Part shown: piece by piece, positions 1-6,162 of the stretch
How the letters are laid out: every line of letters begins with the position of its first letter
How positions within the stretch are numbered: the stretch's first letter is position 1
From: Alphaproteobacteria bacterium
GTDB lineage: Bacteria; Pseudomonadota; Alphaproteobacteria; Micropepsales; Micropepsaceae
DNA length: 8,565 nucleotides
Direction: 5' to 3'
Assembly: GCA_017307315.1 (NCBI GenBank)
Contig: JAFKFF010000281.1
Coordinates: 1-8,565 of the forward strand
The notes under the pieces: model-generated
Databases searched by the model: none
Told to the model about the DNA's origin: nothing
What the model saw: the letters and a program-made list of their open reading frames with translations, nothing else
Made by a program: the position numbers and the translations under genes

Positions 1-360
1 GACCCATTTCAATTCGCCGGTTCGCGCATTGAGCGCGACAACCGCGCGGCGCGCGCCGGCGGTGGTGTAGAGCATGCCGTTGACTTCGACCGGCGTGCCT
101 TCGAGCTTGAATTCGGGGCGCGGCCCCAGGCTGTCGGTCTTGAAGTGCCACGCCATCTCCAGCTTGTTGAAATTGGAGGCGTTGATCTGGTCCTGGGGCG
201 AATAGCGCGAGCCCGAAGGGTCTGCGAAATACATCGGCCAATCGCCTTTCGCCGTTGAAGGCTGGCCGTTGTTCTGCGCCATCGCCTGAACGCCGAAAAG
301 CGTGGACACCAGCGCGATCGCCGCGACGGACGACAGGCGCCGCAATTGAGATTTGGACAT
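1..360 (-). CDS. PQQ-dependent dehydrogenase, N-terminal part (runs off left edge)
   Basis: The first 120 codons of an exported quinoprotein, probably a periplasmic PQQ-dependent dehydrogenase that oxidises an alcohol or sugar and passes electrons to the respiratory chain. The start at 360 has a good ribosome binding site (AGGGGGA) a few bases upstream. Residues 1-28 form a signal peptide: a basic RR at 7-8, a hydrophobic stretch, and a likely cleavage after Ala-Met-Ala at 26-28. The mature part begins with the family's usual opening (GDWPMYFADPSGSRYSP), which resembles the first blade of PQQ beta-propellers. The last visible residues, VVALNARTGELKW, match the propeller repeat (A-x-x-A-x-TG-x-x-x-W, the tryptophan docking motif). 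PQQ-binding and calcium-binding residues lie beyond the window, so the substrate cannot be told and a non-enzymatic PQQ-repeat protein is not excluded. The neighbouring cupin gene on the same strand is probably inactive. Confidence 0.85.
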   Translation of the reverse strand, partial: MSKSQLRRLSSVAAIALVSTLFGVQAMAQNNGQPSTAKGDWPMYFADPSGSRYSPQDQINASNFNKLEMAWHFKTDSLGPRPEFKLEGTPVEVNGMLYTTAGARRAVVALNARTGELKWV

Positions 361-422
361 GTATTTCCCCCTGTTGCCGGAATGGCGGCGAAAGCGAAAA
401 GTTCTTTCGCGCCTTTCCGGAA

Positions 423-433
423 ATTGTGACAAT
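423..433. repeat. 11-bp palindrome ATTGTGACAAT
   Basis: The arms ATTGT and ACAAT are perfect reverse complements around a central G. The site lies 63-73 bases upstream of the PQQ dehydrogenase start, a usual place for a dimeric regulator. The heptamer TGACAAT at 427-433 recurs at 455-461, inside the left arm of the larger inverted repeat. Operator function is inferred and no regulator is identifiable from the window. Confidence 0.4.
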
Positions 434-447
434 CGATTCATAGGCAA

Positions 448-497
448 GGAAGGCTGACAATCCAGCGCGTTCTTGTCGCGAAGTTTGTCAGCCTTCC
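448..497. repeat. Perfect 13-bp inverted repeat with 24-nt spacer
   Basis: GGAAGGCTGACAA (448-460) and TTGTCAGCCTTCC (485-497) are exact reverse complements. Inside the spacer, CGCG at 466-469 and 477-480 can form a second short stem around a 7-nt loop, so a two-tier hairpin is possible. It lies 26 bases past the stop of the cupin remnant and about 90-140 bases upstream of the PQQ dehydrogenase start. There is no T-tract on either side, so a classic intrinsic terminator is not clear. It may be a structured terminator or attenuator in the RNA, or an operator pair in the DNA. Confidence 0.6.
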
Positions 498-522
498 ATG
501 CTGCGACGCAAAAGGCCTGCGC

Positions 523-1090
523 TTATTTGAGCGCGGGATTCACATAGCCATGTTCCAGAACCTTTTTGGGATCGGGACGCACGCTGAGATAGGTGACTTC
601 GCTGGTGATGTCCGTCCAGCCATGCGCGACGCCGGCGGGAATGACGGAGATGTCGCCCACATTCATTTTCCGGGCCACGTAATTGCCGACGATCTGGCCG
701 CTGCAGGAAGGACCGTTGAGGACTTTGGTCACTTCGCTGTCGGGAGCGGAACGATGACCGTTCAAGATCTCACCGCCCGTCACCAAAGTGCCCGAACCGG
801 AGATTGGAATTGGCGGGCATGGCGGTCACGCCGCAAGCCGGCGTGGTGGGCGCTGGCCGCTGCGCGGCGCCGGCCGGGCGCTGGCCCGTGGGACCTCGCT
901 TGATGACGGCAACGGAAAGTTGATAGGCGCCCAGATCCAGCACACGTAAAGTGTGATCCACGGAACGTCCCGGGCTCGCCAGAACCTTGTCGATATCCGA
1001 TTTCATGATGTCGGTGGCGGTGTTCTGCTGTGCCAGCGCCATGGTGGATGTGGCAGTCAGCAAAGCCGCCGCCGCGATGATCTTATGCAT
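523..1090 (-). pseudogene. Exported cupin-domain protein, frameshifted and missing cupin motif 1
   Basis: The 5' part starts at 1090 behind a strong ribosome binding site (AGGGAGGG). It has a signal peptide (about residues 1-20, ending ALA before QQN), a helical stretch and a Pro/Ala-rich linker, then runs out of frame and stops at 770. The 3' part continues in another frame, from about 805 to the stop at 523. It begins SGSGTLVTGGEILNG, carries cupin motif 2 (GDISVIPAGVAHGW) and ends PDPKKVLEHGYVNPALK, as intact family members do. A small-molecule cupin needs motif 1 (HxH, then E) just before the SGSGTLVTGG strand. None of the frames I read across the junction (about 800-830) contains it, so a short non-triplet deletion is the simplest reading. 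An intact protein would be a periplasmic metal-binding beta-barrel of unknown substrate. A sequencing or assembly error remains possible. Confidence 0.75.
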
Positions 1091-1200
1091 GCGTCCCTCC
1101 CTACGAGATGTGTTGTTCGCTTGGTTGTTTTGCGAAGTTTCTTACGCAACTCAAAGGAGCACTATAGCCGGATAGCCGAGGGGGAGAATGCGGGCGCAGC

Positions 1201-1232
1201 AAAAAAGGCGGCCCGACTTTTGTCGAGCCGCC
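1201..1232 (-). terminator. Rho-independent terminator of rplM-rpsI
   Basis: Read on the minus strand, GGCGGC pairs with GCCGCC (6 bp), followed by a single mismatch and a 4-bp CGAC/GTCG stem closed by a four-base loop. The hairpin is followed directly by six T residues (1206 to 1201). It lies about 30 bases past the rpsI stop and well before the cupin start, so it ends the ribosomal transcript. Confidence 0.85.
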
Positions 1233-1243
1233 CCTTTTGGGAC

Positions 1244-1260
1244 AATCCGGATACCGGATT
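1244..1260 (-). repeat. 7-bp hairpin abutting the rpsI stop codon
   Basis: AATCCGG (1244-1250) and CCGGATT (1254-1260) are perfect reverse complements around a 3-nt loop, ending at the base next to the rpsI stop codon (1261-1263). With the terminator at 1201-1232 it makes a tandem hairpin 3' end. It could protect the mRNA end or aid termination. It is short and has no T-tract of its own. Confidence 0.45.
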
Positions 1261-1749
1261 TTAGCGCTTCGAGAACTGGAAGCTGCGGCGCGCCTTGGGG
1301 CGGCCGTACTTCTTGCGCTCCACCGCGCGCGGGTCGCGGGTGAGGAAACCGCCCGGCTTCAGCGCCGCGCGCAGGCCGGGCTCGTAATTCACCAGCGCCC
1401 GCGAAATGCCGTGACGCACCGCACCCGCCTGGCCCGAAAGCCCGCCGCCCGTCACCGTGACGACGACGTCGAACTGGCCGTCGCGATTGGCGGCGATCAA
1501 GGGCTGGCGCAGGATCATGCGCAGCACCGGCCGCGCGAAATAAGTCTTCTCGTCCCGGCCATTGACCGTGATCTTGCCGGAGCCCGGCTTGATCCAAACC
1601 CGGGCCACGGATTCCTTGCGGCGGCCGGTGGCATAGGCACGTCCCTTGGAGTCGCGCTTCTTGTCGGCCTTGGCCGCATCTTCCGGCGTGTTGGTCTTGG
1701 CCTTAATGAGGGTGGATTTCAGTTCACCGAACTTGTTGTCGTCCGCCAT
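1261..1749 (-). CDS. rpsI: 30S ribosomal protein S9 (uS9)
   Basis: A component of the head of the small ribosomal subunit, whose C-terminal tail reaches the P-site tRNA. The 162-residue protein has an acidic/lysine-rich N-terminal extension (about residues 1-36) before the conserved core, as is usual in Alphaproteobacteria; the E. coli protein is about 130 residues. The core begins at [13 protein letters not shown] (39-51). The family signature [19 protein letters not shown] spans 101-119. The basic tail ends in the invariant SFQFSKR. The gene follows rplM after only two bases, and a purine-rich GAAGG lies in the 3' end of rplM as ribosome binding site, so the two are co-transcribed and probably translationally coupled. 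A tandem hairpin and terminator follow the stop. Confidence 0.98.
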   Translation of the reverse strand: MADDNKFGELKSTLIKAKTNTPEDAAKADKKRDSKGRAYATGRRKESVARVWIKPGSGKITVNGRDEKTYFARPVLRMILRQPLIAANRDGQFDVVVTVTGGGLSGQAGAVRHGISRALVNYEPGLRAALKPGGFLTRDPRAVERKKYGRPKARRSFQFSKR

Positions 1750-1751
1750 GG

Positions 1752-2228
1752 TCAGGCCGCCTTCGTCTTGTACTGGGTGTTCTTGGGATTCATCTTGGCC
1801 ACGTCCAGCTTTTCGGGCTGCTGGGCCTCATGCGGATGTTCGGCGCCCGGATAGACGCGCAGGTTCGACATCTGCCGGCGGCCGAGCGGTCCGCGCGGTA
1901 CCATGCGCTCCACCGCCTTCTCGACGATCCGCTCCGGGAACTTGCCCGCCATGATCGCGCCGGCGGTGCGTTCCTTGATGCCGCCGATATAGCCGGTGTG
2001 GTGGTAATAGACCTTCTTCTTCAGCTTCTGGCCCGTCAGCACCACCTTGGCGGCGTTGATGACGATGACATTGTCGCCGCAATCCATGTGGGGCGTGTAA
2101 GTGGGCTTGTGCTTGCCGCGCAGGCGCATGGCGATGATCGAGGCGAGCCGGCCCACGACCAGCCCTTCGGCGTCGATCACGACCCACTTCTTTTCGATCT
2201 CGGAGGCTTTGGCCGAGTAGGTTTTCAT
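1752..2228 (-). CDS. rplM: 50S ribosomal protein L13 (uL13)
   Basis: An early-assembling protein of the large ribosomal subunit that binds 23S rRNA. It has 158 residues, slightly longer than the E. coli protein because of a lysine/asparagine-rich C-terminal tail (about 140-158), as in other Alphaproteobacteria. Visible family features are [16 protein letters not shown] (15-30), [24 protein letters not shown] (36-59), [10 protein letters not shown] (74-83), and the signature region 102-138 containing [16 protein letters not shown] and [16 protein letters not shown]. The MKTYSAK start is typical of the class. It is the first gene of the rplM-rpsI transcript, with a well-formed promoter close upstream and a purine-rich AAGAG about eight bases before the ATG. 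Confidence 0.98.
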   Translation of the reverse strand: MKTYSAKASEIEKKWVVIDAEGLVVGRLASIIAMRLRGKHKPTYTPHMDCGDNVIVINAAKVVLTGQKLKKKVYYHHTGYIGGIKERTAGAIMAGKFPERIVEKAVERMVPRGPLGRRQMSNLRVYPGAEHPHEAQQPEKLDVAKMNPKNTQYKTKAA

Positions 2229-2254
2229 GGCGATTTCTCTTGAAAGGACGCGTG

Positions 2255-2283
2255 CCTATAAGGTCCGGGCTCCGGATGGTCAA
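2255..2283 (-). promoter_or_regulatory. Sigma-70-type promoter for rplM-rpsI
   Basis: On the minus strand, TTGACC (2283-2278) and TATAGG (2260-2255) are separated by exactly 17 bases. Transcription would start near 2248, leaving a 5' leader of about 20 bases before the rplM ATG. That leaves little room for a long autoregulatory leader. The assignment is by consensus match and position only. Confidence 0.65.
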
Positions 2284-2318
2284 TAGAAAAGTCGGAATTC
2301 CGGGCATTTCCGCGATAT

Positions 2319-2332
2319 GGTATCATAATACC
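2319..2332. promoter_or_regulatory. GGTAT-N4-ATACC dyad with possible -10 element for the plus-strand operon
   Basis: Perfect 5-bp inverted repeat in the AT-rich heart of the divergent region between rplM and the crotonase operon. On the plus strand it contains CATAAT (2324-2329), a five-of-six match to a -10 hexamer, but I find no good -35 at 16-18 bases. A weak or activator-dependent promoter, or an operator, would fit. A transcript starting here would begin near 2336, about 30 bases before the first candidate crotonase start. Confidence 0.35.
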
Positions 2333-2365
2333 GCATGACGCCGAAGGCCATCGTGAAATTGCCCC

Positions 2366-3193
2366 ATGGCCGCACTAAAGTCCCTCTCCATGAACCTCTA
2401 TCAAATGGATTCGCCCTTGAAGTCTGCCCGCGCGGGCGCGGTGCTGCGGCTGTCGATGAACCGGCCCAGGGCCCGCAATGCGCTCAGTTCCGCCCTGATG
2501 GGCGCGCTCGCCAACGCGCTGGAAGCCGCCGCCGCCGACACCGCCGTGCGGGTGGTGGTGCTGGCCGCGGAAGGCAGCGTTTTTTCCGCCGGACACGATT
2601 TGAAGGAAATGGCCGCCCGGCGGGCGGAGGAGGATGACGGCGCCGAGGCATTCGCCGCCCTCTTCACCCAATGCTCGGCCCTGATGCAACAGATCGTCGC
2701 CTGTCCCAAGCCGGTGATCGCGGAAGTTCAAGGCACCGCCACCGCGGCCGGCTGCCAGCTGGTCGCAAGCTGCGATCTGGCGGTGGCGTCCTCCGCCGCG
2801 CGCTTCGCCACCCCGGGCGTGGATATCGGATTGTTCTGCTCGACCCCCATGGTGGCCTTATCGCGCGCCGTCAGCCGCAAAGCGGCGATGGAAATGCTTT
2901 TGACCGGCGACATGGTCTCGGCTGAAGAGGCGCGGCGGCTGGGATTGGTGAACCGCGTGGTGACCCCCGAGCGGCTTTCCGCCGAAACCATGTCGCTGGC
3001 GCAGAAGGTCGCGAGTAAGCCCCGCGCCACGGTCCGCACCGGCAAGGAAGCCTTCTACCGCCAGATCGAGATGAAGCTGGCGGACGCCTATGATTACGCT
3101 TCGCGCGTCATGACCGAGAACATGCTGAACGCAGAGGCCGAGGAAGGCATCTGCGCCTTCCTGGAAAAGCGGGATCCCCAATGGCCGGCCTGA
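2366..3193 (+). CDS. Crotonase-fold protein, ECHDC3-like (annotated as enoyl-CoA hydratase)
   Basis: A crotonase-superfamily protein of 275 residues that should bind an acyl-CoA. The pattern closely follows the ECHDC3 subfamily (human enoyl-CoA hydratase domain-containing protein 3): FSAGHDLKEM at 73-82 (first oxyanion-hole strand), ATAAGCQLVASCDLAVAS at 125-142, FATPGVDIGLFCSTP at 147-161. Aligned by eye with rat mitochondrial hydratase, the two catalytic glutamates (E144, E164) fall on Gln131 and Gly151, so ordinary hydration of enoyl-CoA is doubtful and the true reaction is unknown. The start is uncertain: ATG codons at 2366, 2390 and 2405 are all in frame and none has a clear ribosome binding site. 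The one at 2405 (MDSPLKSARAGAVLRL) best fits the usual family N-terminus. First gene of a five-gene run; its end overlaps the next gene by 13 bases. Confidence 0.9.
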   Translation: MAALKSLSMNLYQMDSPLKSARAGAVLRLSMNRPRARNALSSALMGALANALEAAAADTAVRVVVLAAEGSVFSAGHDLKEMAARRAEEDDGAEAFAALFTQCSALMQQIVACPKPVIAEVQGTATAAGCQLVASCDLAVASSAARFATPGVDIGLFCSTPMVALSRAVSRKAAMEMLLTGDMVSAEEARRLGLVNRVVTPERLSAETMSLAQKVASKPRATVRTGKEAFYRQIEMKLADAYDYASRVMTENMLNAEAEEGICAFLEKRDPQWPA

Positions 3194-3702
3194 CCTATCC
3201 CGATGCGCTGATCAAAACCATCCTGCGCTCGGTCAAGACCATCGCGATGGTGGGTGCCAGCGGCAACGAGATCCGGCCGTCCTATTTCGCGATGATGTAT
3301 CTGCTGAACAAGGGCTACAAAATCATTCCCGTGAATCCCGGAATGGCAGGCAAGGAGATATTGGGCCAGAAAGTCTATGCCAGCCTGAAAGACGTGCCGG
3401 CGCCGGTCGACATGATCGATATCTTCCGCGAGTCGAAATACGCGCCGCAGATCGTGCGCGAGGCCCTGGCCGAAAAGGATCGCCTGGGCTTCAAATATGT
3501 CTGGATGCAGCTGGGCGTGGTCAGCGAGGAAGCCGCCAAGCTGGCGCAAGAGGCCGGCCTCACCGTGGTGATGGACCGCTGTCCCAAGATCGAGCATGGC
3601 CGCTTTTCCGGCGAGCTGGGCTGGATGGGGGTCAACCGCCGGGTGATCGACAACCGCAAGCCGCTGCTGTTCGGCAAGGGCGGCAGCCTGAAGCGGCTAT
3701 GA
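3181..3702 (+). CDS. CoA-binding protein, YccU/CoA_binding_2 family
   Basis: A small cytosolic Rossmann-fold protein (173 residues, normal length for the family) expected to bind coenzyme A; its physiological role is not established. The fold and family are shown by IAMVGASGNEIRPSY at 21-35 (nucleotide-binding glycine region), PVNPG at 50-54, DMIDIFRES at 77-85, VWMQLGV at 107-113, and the conserved MDRCPKIEHGR at 131-141 with Cys134. It starts inside the 3' end of the crotonase gene and its own stop overlaps the next start as ATGA, so translation is probably coupled on both sides. From memory, proteins of this family often sit beside O-acetylhomoserine sulfhydrylase in Alphaproteobacteria, as here, which hints at a link to sulfur amino acid or CoA-thiol metabolism. 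The exact function is unknown. Confidence 0.92.
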   Translation: MAGLTYPDALIKTILRSVKTIAMVGASGNEIRPSYFAMMYLLNKGYKIIPVNPGMAGKEILGQKVYASLKDVPAPVDMIDIFRESKYAPQIVREALAEKDRLGFKYVWMQLGVVSEEAAKLAQEAGLTVVMDRCPKIEHGRFSGELGWMGVNRRVIDNRKPLLFGKGGSLKRL

Positions 3703-4292
3703 CCATGCTCACCGTCTATGGCGATTCCATTTCCGGCAACTGCCTGAAAGTGAAATTCGTCTGCGGTCGGCTGTCCATTCCCTATCGCTGGGTTGAAACC
3801 AGCGTGTTGAAGGGCGAAACCCGAACGCCGGAATTCTTGAACCTGAATCCCGCCGGGCAAGTGCCGGTGGCGGTGCTGGCGGATGGCAGGCCCCTGGCGC
3901 AATCGAACGCGATCATGCTCCATCTGGCGGAGGGCTCGGACTTGATCCCTTCCGACGCCTATGATCGCGCCCTGATGCTTCAATGGCTGTTCTGGGAACA
4001 GTACAGCCACGAAACCGTGATCGCGGTGCGCCGCTTTCACAAGGCCTTCCTCAAGAAGCCGGAGGCGGAAATCGACCCGGCCCTGCTGCCCAAGGGCGCG
4101 CGCGTTCTCCAGGTCATGGACGACCACCTCGCCTCCCGACGCTTCTTTGTGGGCGAGCGCCTCAGCCTCGCCGATATCGCCCTGGTCGCCTATACGCGCT
4201 GGGCCAGGGAGGGCGGTTTCGATCCGCCGCCGCATGTTCAAGGATGGGTCCGGCGCGTCGAAAAGGAATTGGGACTGGACCATGCGGCCTGA
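3699..4292 (+). CDS. Glutathione S-transferase family protein
   Basis: A cytosolic GST-like protein of 197 residues. The N-terminal thioredoxin fold (about 1-78) starts LTVYGDSISGNCLKVK, with Ser10 and Ser12 placed where the class carries its activating Ser or Cys. It includes NPAGQVPV (50-57) with the cis-proline at 56, then PLAQSNAI (65-72), where Gln68-Ser69 replaces the common Glu-Ser that holds glutathione. The helical C-terminal domain (about 85-190) has the hydrophobic-staple/N-cap motif SLADI at 156-160. The start overlaps the preceding stop as ATGA; a second ATG two codons downstream (3705) is an equally possible start. Substrate is unknown; detoxification, thiol transfer or a dehydratase-like role are all possible. 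Location in a CoA/sulfur operon favours thiol chemistry, by inference. Confidence 0.93.
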   Translation: MTMLTVYGDSISGNCLKVKFVCGRLSIPYRWVETSVLKGETRTPEFLNLNPAGQVPVAVLADGRPLAQSNAIMLHLAEGSDLIPSDAYDRALMLQWLFWEQYSHETVIAVRRFHKAFLKKPEAEIDPALLPKGARVLQVMDDHLASRRFFVGERLSLADIALVAYTRWAREGGFDPPPHVQGWVRRVEKELGLDHAA

Positions 4293-4878
4293 GCGGATTT
4301 GCGCACTGACACTGGCGGCAATGCTGACGGCTTCAGCCGCACACGCAGCGGATGCGCTCGACCTGGCGCGCAAGCTGGTGCGCTACACCGGCGGCGTCAG
4401 CCTGATCCTGCACAATTTCCAAGGCGGCATGGCCGCATCCTTCGCCGCGCCAGACATCTTCAAGCAGAGCTTCGACCAGGCGCTCGCCGACAATGGCAAG
4501 CTTCTGGCGGCGGCGGACGAAGATCTCGCCAAAGCTTATGCGAAGAGCTATCCGGCCGACCTGATGGCGAACGAAGTCGCCTTTTACGAAAGCCCGGAGG
4601 CACAGGCGATCATGACCAAGAGCCGGGAAAATTTCGGCGCCGTGGTCTGGCCGGACCCCGGCTCACCCGACCTGACGCCCGAGCAGAGCGCCGCCCTGGT
4701 CAAGTTTCATGCCATGGTCAAGCAGCGCGCCGCCATCGCCGCCCAGAACAGCGATGCCGCGGACGCCATCATGACCGCCGAAACCGATGCCCTGGTCAAG
4801 ATCCGCGCCGCCGCCTTCGCGAATTATTGCAAGCTTCGCGACTGCAAGGCCGAAGGCGTCACCCCTCCCCCGCAGTAA
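4282..4878 (+). CDS. Exported DUF2059-like protein
   Basis: A 198-residue protein of unknown function, probably periplasmic. The ATG at 4282 is preferred over an in-frame one at 4147: it puts a clean signal peptide at residues 1-22 (basic start, LTLAAMLTASAAHA, cleavage before AD) and has GGGA seven bases upstream, while the longer form would lie deep inside the GST gene. The mature part is predicted almost wholly helical. The stretch ADLMANEVAFYESPEAQAIM (92-111) resembles the core of DUF2059, where a helix with FY-x-SP-x-(G/A)-Q is typical. Two cysteines at 183 and 188 near the C-terminus could form a disulfide in the periplasm. It overlaps the GST by 11 bases and ends 12 bases before metY, so it is part of the operon, although it is the only exported member. 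Confidence 0.85.
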   Translation: MRPERICALTLAAMLTASAAHAADALDLARKLVRYTGGVSLILHNFQGGMAASFAAPDIFKQSFDQALADNGKLLAAADEDLAKAYAKSYPADLMANEVAFYESPEAQAIMTKSRENFGAVVWPDPGSPDLTPEQSAALVKFHAMVKQRAAIAAQNSDAADAIMTAETDALVKIRAAAFANYCKLRDCKAEGVTPPPQ

Positions 4879-4890
4879 AGGATTTTTCGA

Positions 4891-6162
4891 ATGGCCGATT
4901 ATGGTTTCAGCACCTTGAGCGTGCATGCCGGCGCGCAGCCCGATCCCGCCACCGGCGCGCGCGCCACCCCGATCTATCAGACGACGGCCTATGCCTTCGA
5001 AGATGCCGATCATGCCGCGGCGCTGTTCAACCTTCAGGTCTTCGGCAACATCTATTCGCGCATCATGAATCCCACCAACGCGGTTCTGGAAGAGCGCGTC
5101 GCGGCACTGGAGAACGGCCGCGCCGGCCTTGCCTGTTCGTCCGGTCATGCCGCGCAACTTCTGGCGCTGCACACCTTGATGAGCCCAGGCAGCGAGATCG
5201 TGGCGGCGCGCCAGCTCTATGGCGGCTCGGTCAACCAATTTTCCCAAAGCTTCGCCAAGTTCGACTGGCATGTGAAATGGGCCGACACACGCGATCCCGC
5301 CAGCTTCAAGGCGCAGGTCACCGACAAGACCAAGGCGCTCTACGCCGAAAGCATCGCCAATCCCGGCGGCCTGATCACCGATATCGAGGCGCTGGCGAAA
5401 ATCGCCCATGACGCGGGCGTGCCGCTGATCATCGACAACACGCTGGCCTCGCCCTATCTCATCCGGCCGATCGAATGGGGCGCCGACATCGTGCTGCATT
5501 CGGCCACCAAATTCCTGGGCGGCCACGGCAACTCCATGGCGGGGGTGATCGTGGACGGCGGCACGTTCGACTGGGGCAGCGGCAAATTCCCCACCCTTTC
5601 GGAACCAAACCCCTCCTATCACGGCATGCGGATGTGGGAGACCTTCGGCGACATGGCCTTCGCCGTCGCCACCCGCGTGTTGGCGCTGCGCGACCTGGGC
5701 GCCTCGCTGTCGCCGATGAACGCGTTTCTGGTCCTCACCGGCACCGAGACTTTGCCGCTGCGCATCCAGAAGCATTGCGACAATGCGCTGGCGGTGGCGC
5801 GCTGGTTGAAGGCCAATCCGAATGTCGCCTGGGTGAATTACGCCGGCCTGGAAGAGAATGAATGCTACGCCTTGCACCGGAAATATTGCCCCAAGGGAGC
5901 GGGCAGCGTCTTCACCTTCGGCCTGAAGGGCGGCTATGAGGCGGGATTGAAAATGGTCAATGGCGTGCGCCTGTTCTCGCACCTCGCCAATATCGGCGAC
6001 ACCCGCAGCCTGATCATCCACCCCGCCTCCACCACCCATCGCCAATTGTCGGACGAAGATCGTGCCAAGGCCGGCGCCGGCAACGACGTGGTGCGGCTCT
6101 CCATCGGCATCGAGGACGTTGCCGACATCATCGCCGATCTCGAACAGGCGATGAACCTCTAG
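4891..6162 (+). CDS. metY: O-acetylhomoserine sulfhydrylase (O-acetylhomoserine aminocarboxypropyltransferase)
   Basis: A PLP enzyme of the Cys/Met metabolism family that makes homocysteine from O-acetylhomoserine and sulfide, the direct-sulfhydrylation route to methionine. The 423-residue length fits MetY rather than the shorter MetZ or MetB. Visible features are TLSVHAG (8-14), the phosphate-contacting YSR (55-57), the SSGHAA cofactor loop (83-88), IDNT with Asp182 that pairs with the PLP ring nitrogen, and [13 protein letters not shown] (203-215) with the Schiff-base Lys207. The C-terminal THRQL and RLSIGIED stretches bind the substrate carboxylate in the family. An ideal ribosome binding site (AAAGGA, 4877-4882) overlaps the previous stop. 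It is the last gene of the operon, and its stop is shared in a CTAG palindrome with the convergent heme A synthase. Acceptance of O-succinylhomoserine cannot be excluded. Confidence 0.95.
   Translation: MADYGFSTLSVHAGAQPDPATGARATPIYQTTAYAFEDADHAAALFNLQVFGNIYSRIMNPTNAVLEERVAALENGRAGLACSSGHAAQLLALHTLMSPGSEIVAARQLYGGSVNQFSQSFAKFDWHVKWADTRDPASFKAQVTDKTKALYAESIANPGGLITDIEALAKIAHDAGVPLIIDNTLASPYLIRPIEWGADIVLHSATKFLGGHGNSMAGVIVDGGTFDWGSGKFPTLSEPNPSYHGMRMWETFGDMAFAVATRVLALRDLGASLSPMNAFLVLTGTETLPLRIQKHCDNALAVARWLKANPNVAWVNYAGLEENECYALHRKYCPKGAGSVFTFGLKGGYEAGLKMVNGVRLFSHLANIGDTRSLIIHPASTTHRQLSDEDRAKAGAGNDVVRLSIGIEDVADIIADLEQAMNL

Noticed and set aside
770..1090. Cupin 5' part as an intact 106-residue gene, or a programmed frameshift linking both halves
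   Set aside because: The halves would still lack cupin motif 1 after any simple +1 or -1 shift, and no slippery sequence is evident at the junction, so a deletion is simpler.
1130..1149. TTGCG-N10-CGCAA inverted repeat upstream of the cupin remnant
   Set aside because: Only 5 bp per arm with a 10-base gap; such repeats are expected by chance and no promoter elements align with it.
1161..1166. TATAGT as a -10 element for the cupin gene (minus strand)
   Set aside because: A good -10 match, but no acceptable -35 at 16-18 bases, so I do not report a promoter.
2335..2637. Plus-strand frame starting next to the GGTAT dyad
   Set aside because: It overlaps the crotonase gene in another frame and becomes Arg/Gly-rich, as expected of a shadow.
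3375..4373. 332-codon open frame antisense to the CoA-binding and GST genes
   Set aside because: No family pattern, composition typical of antisense shadows, and both plus-strand genes have clear motifs.
4147..4878. 243-residue version of the DUF2059-like protein
   Set aside because: The extra 45 residues lie within the GST gene, have shadow composition and hide the signal peptide that appears with the start at 4282.
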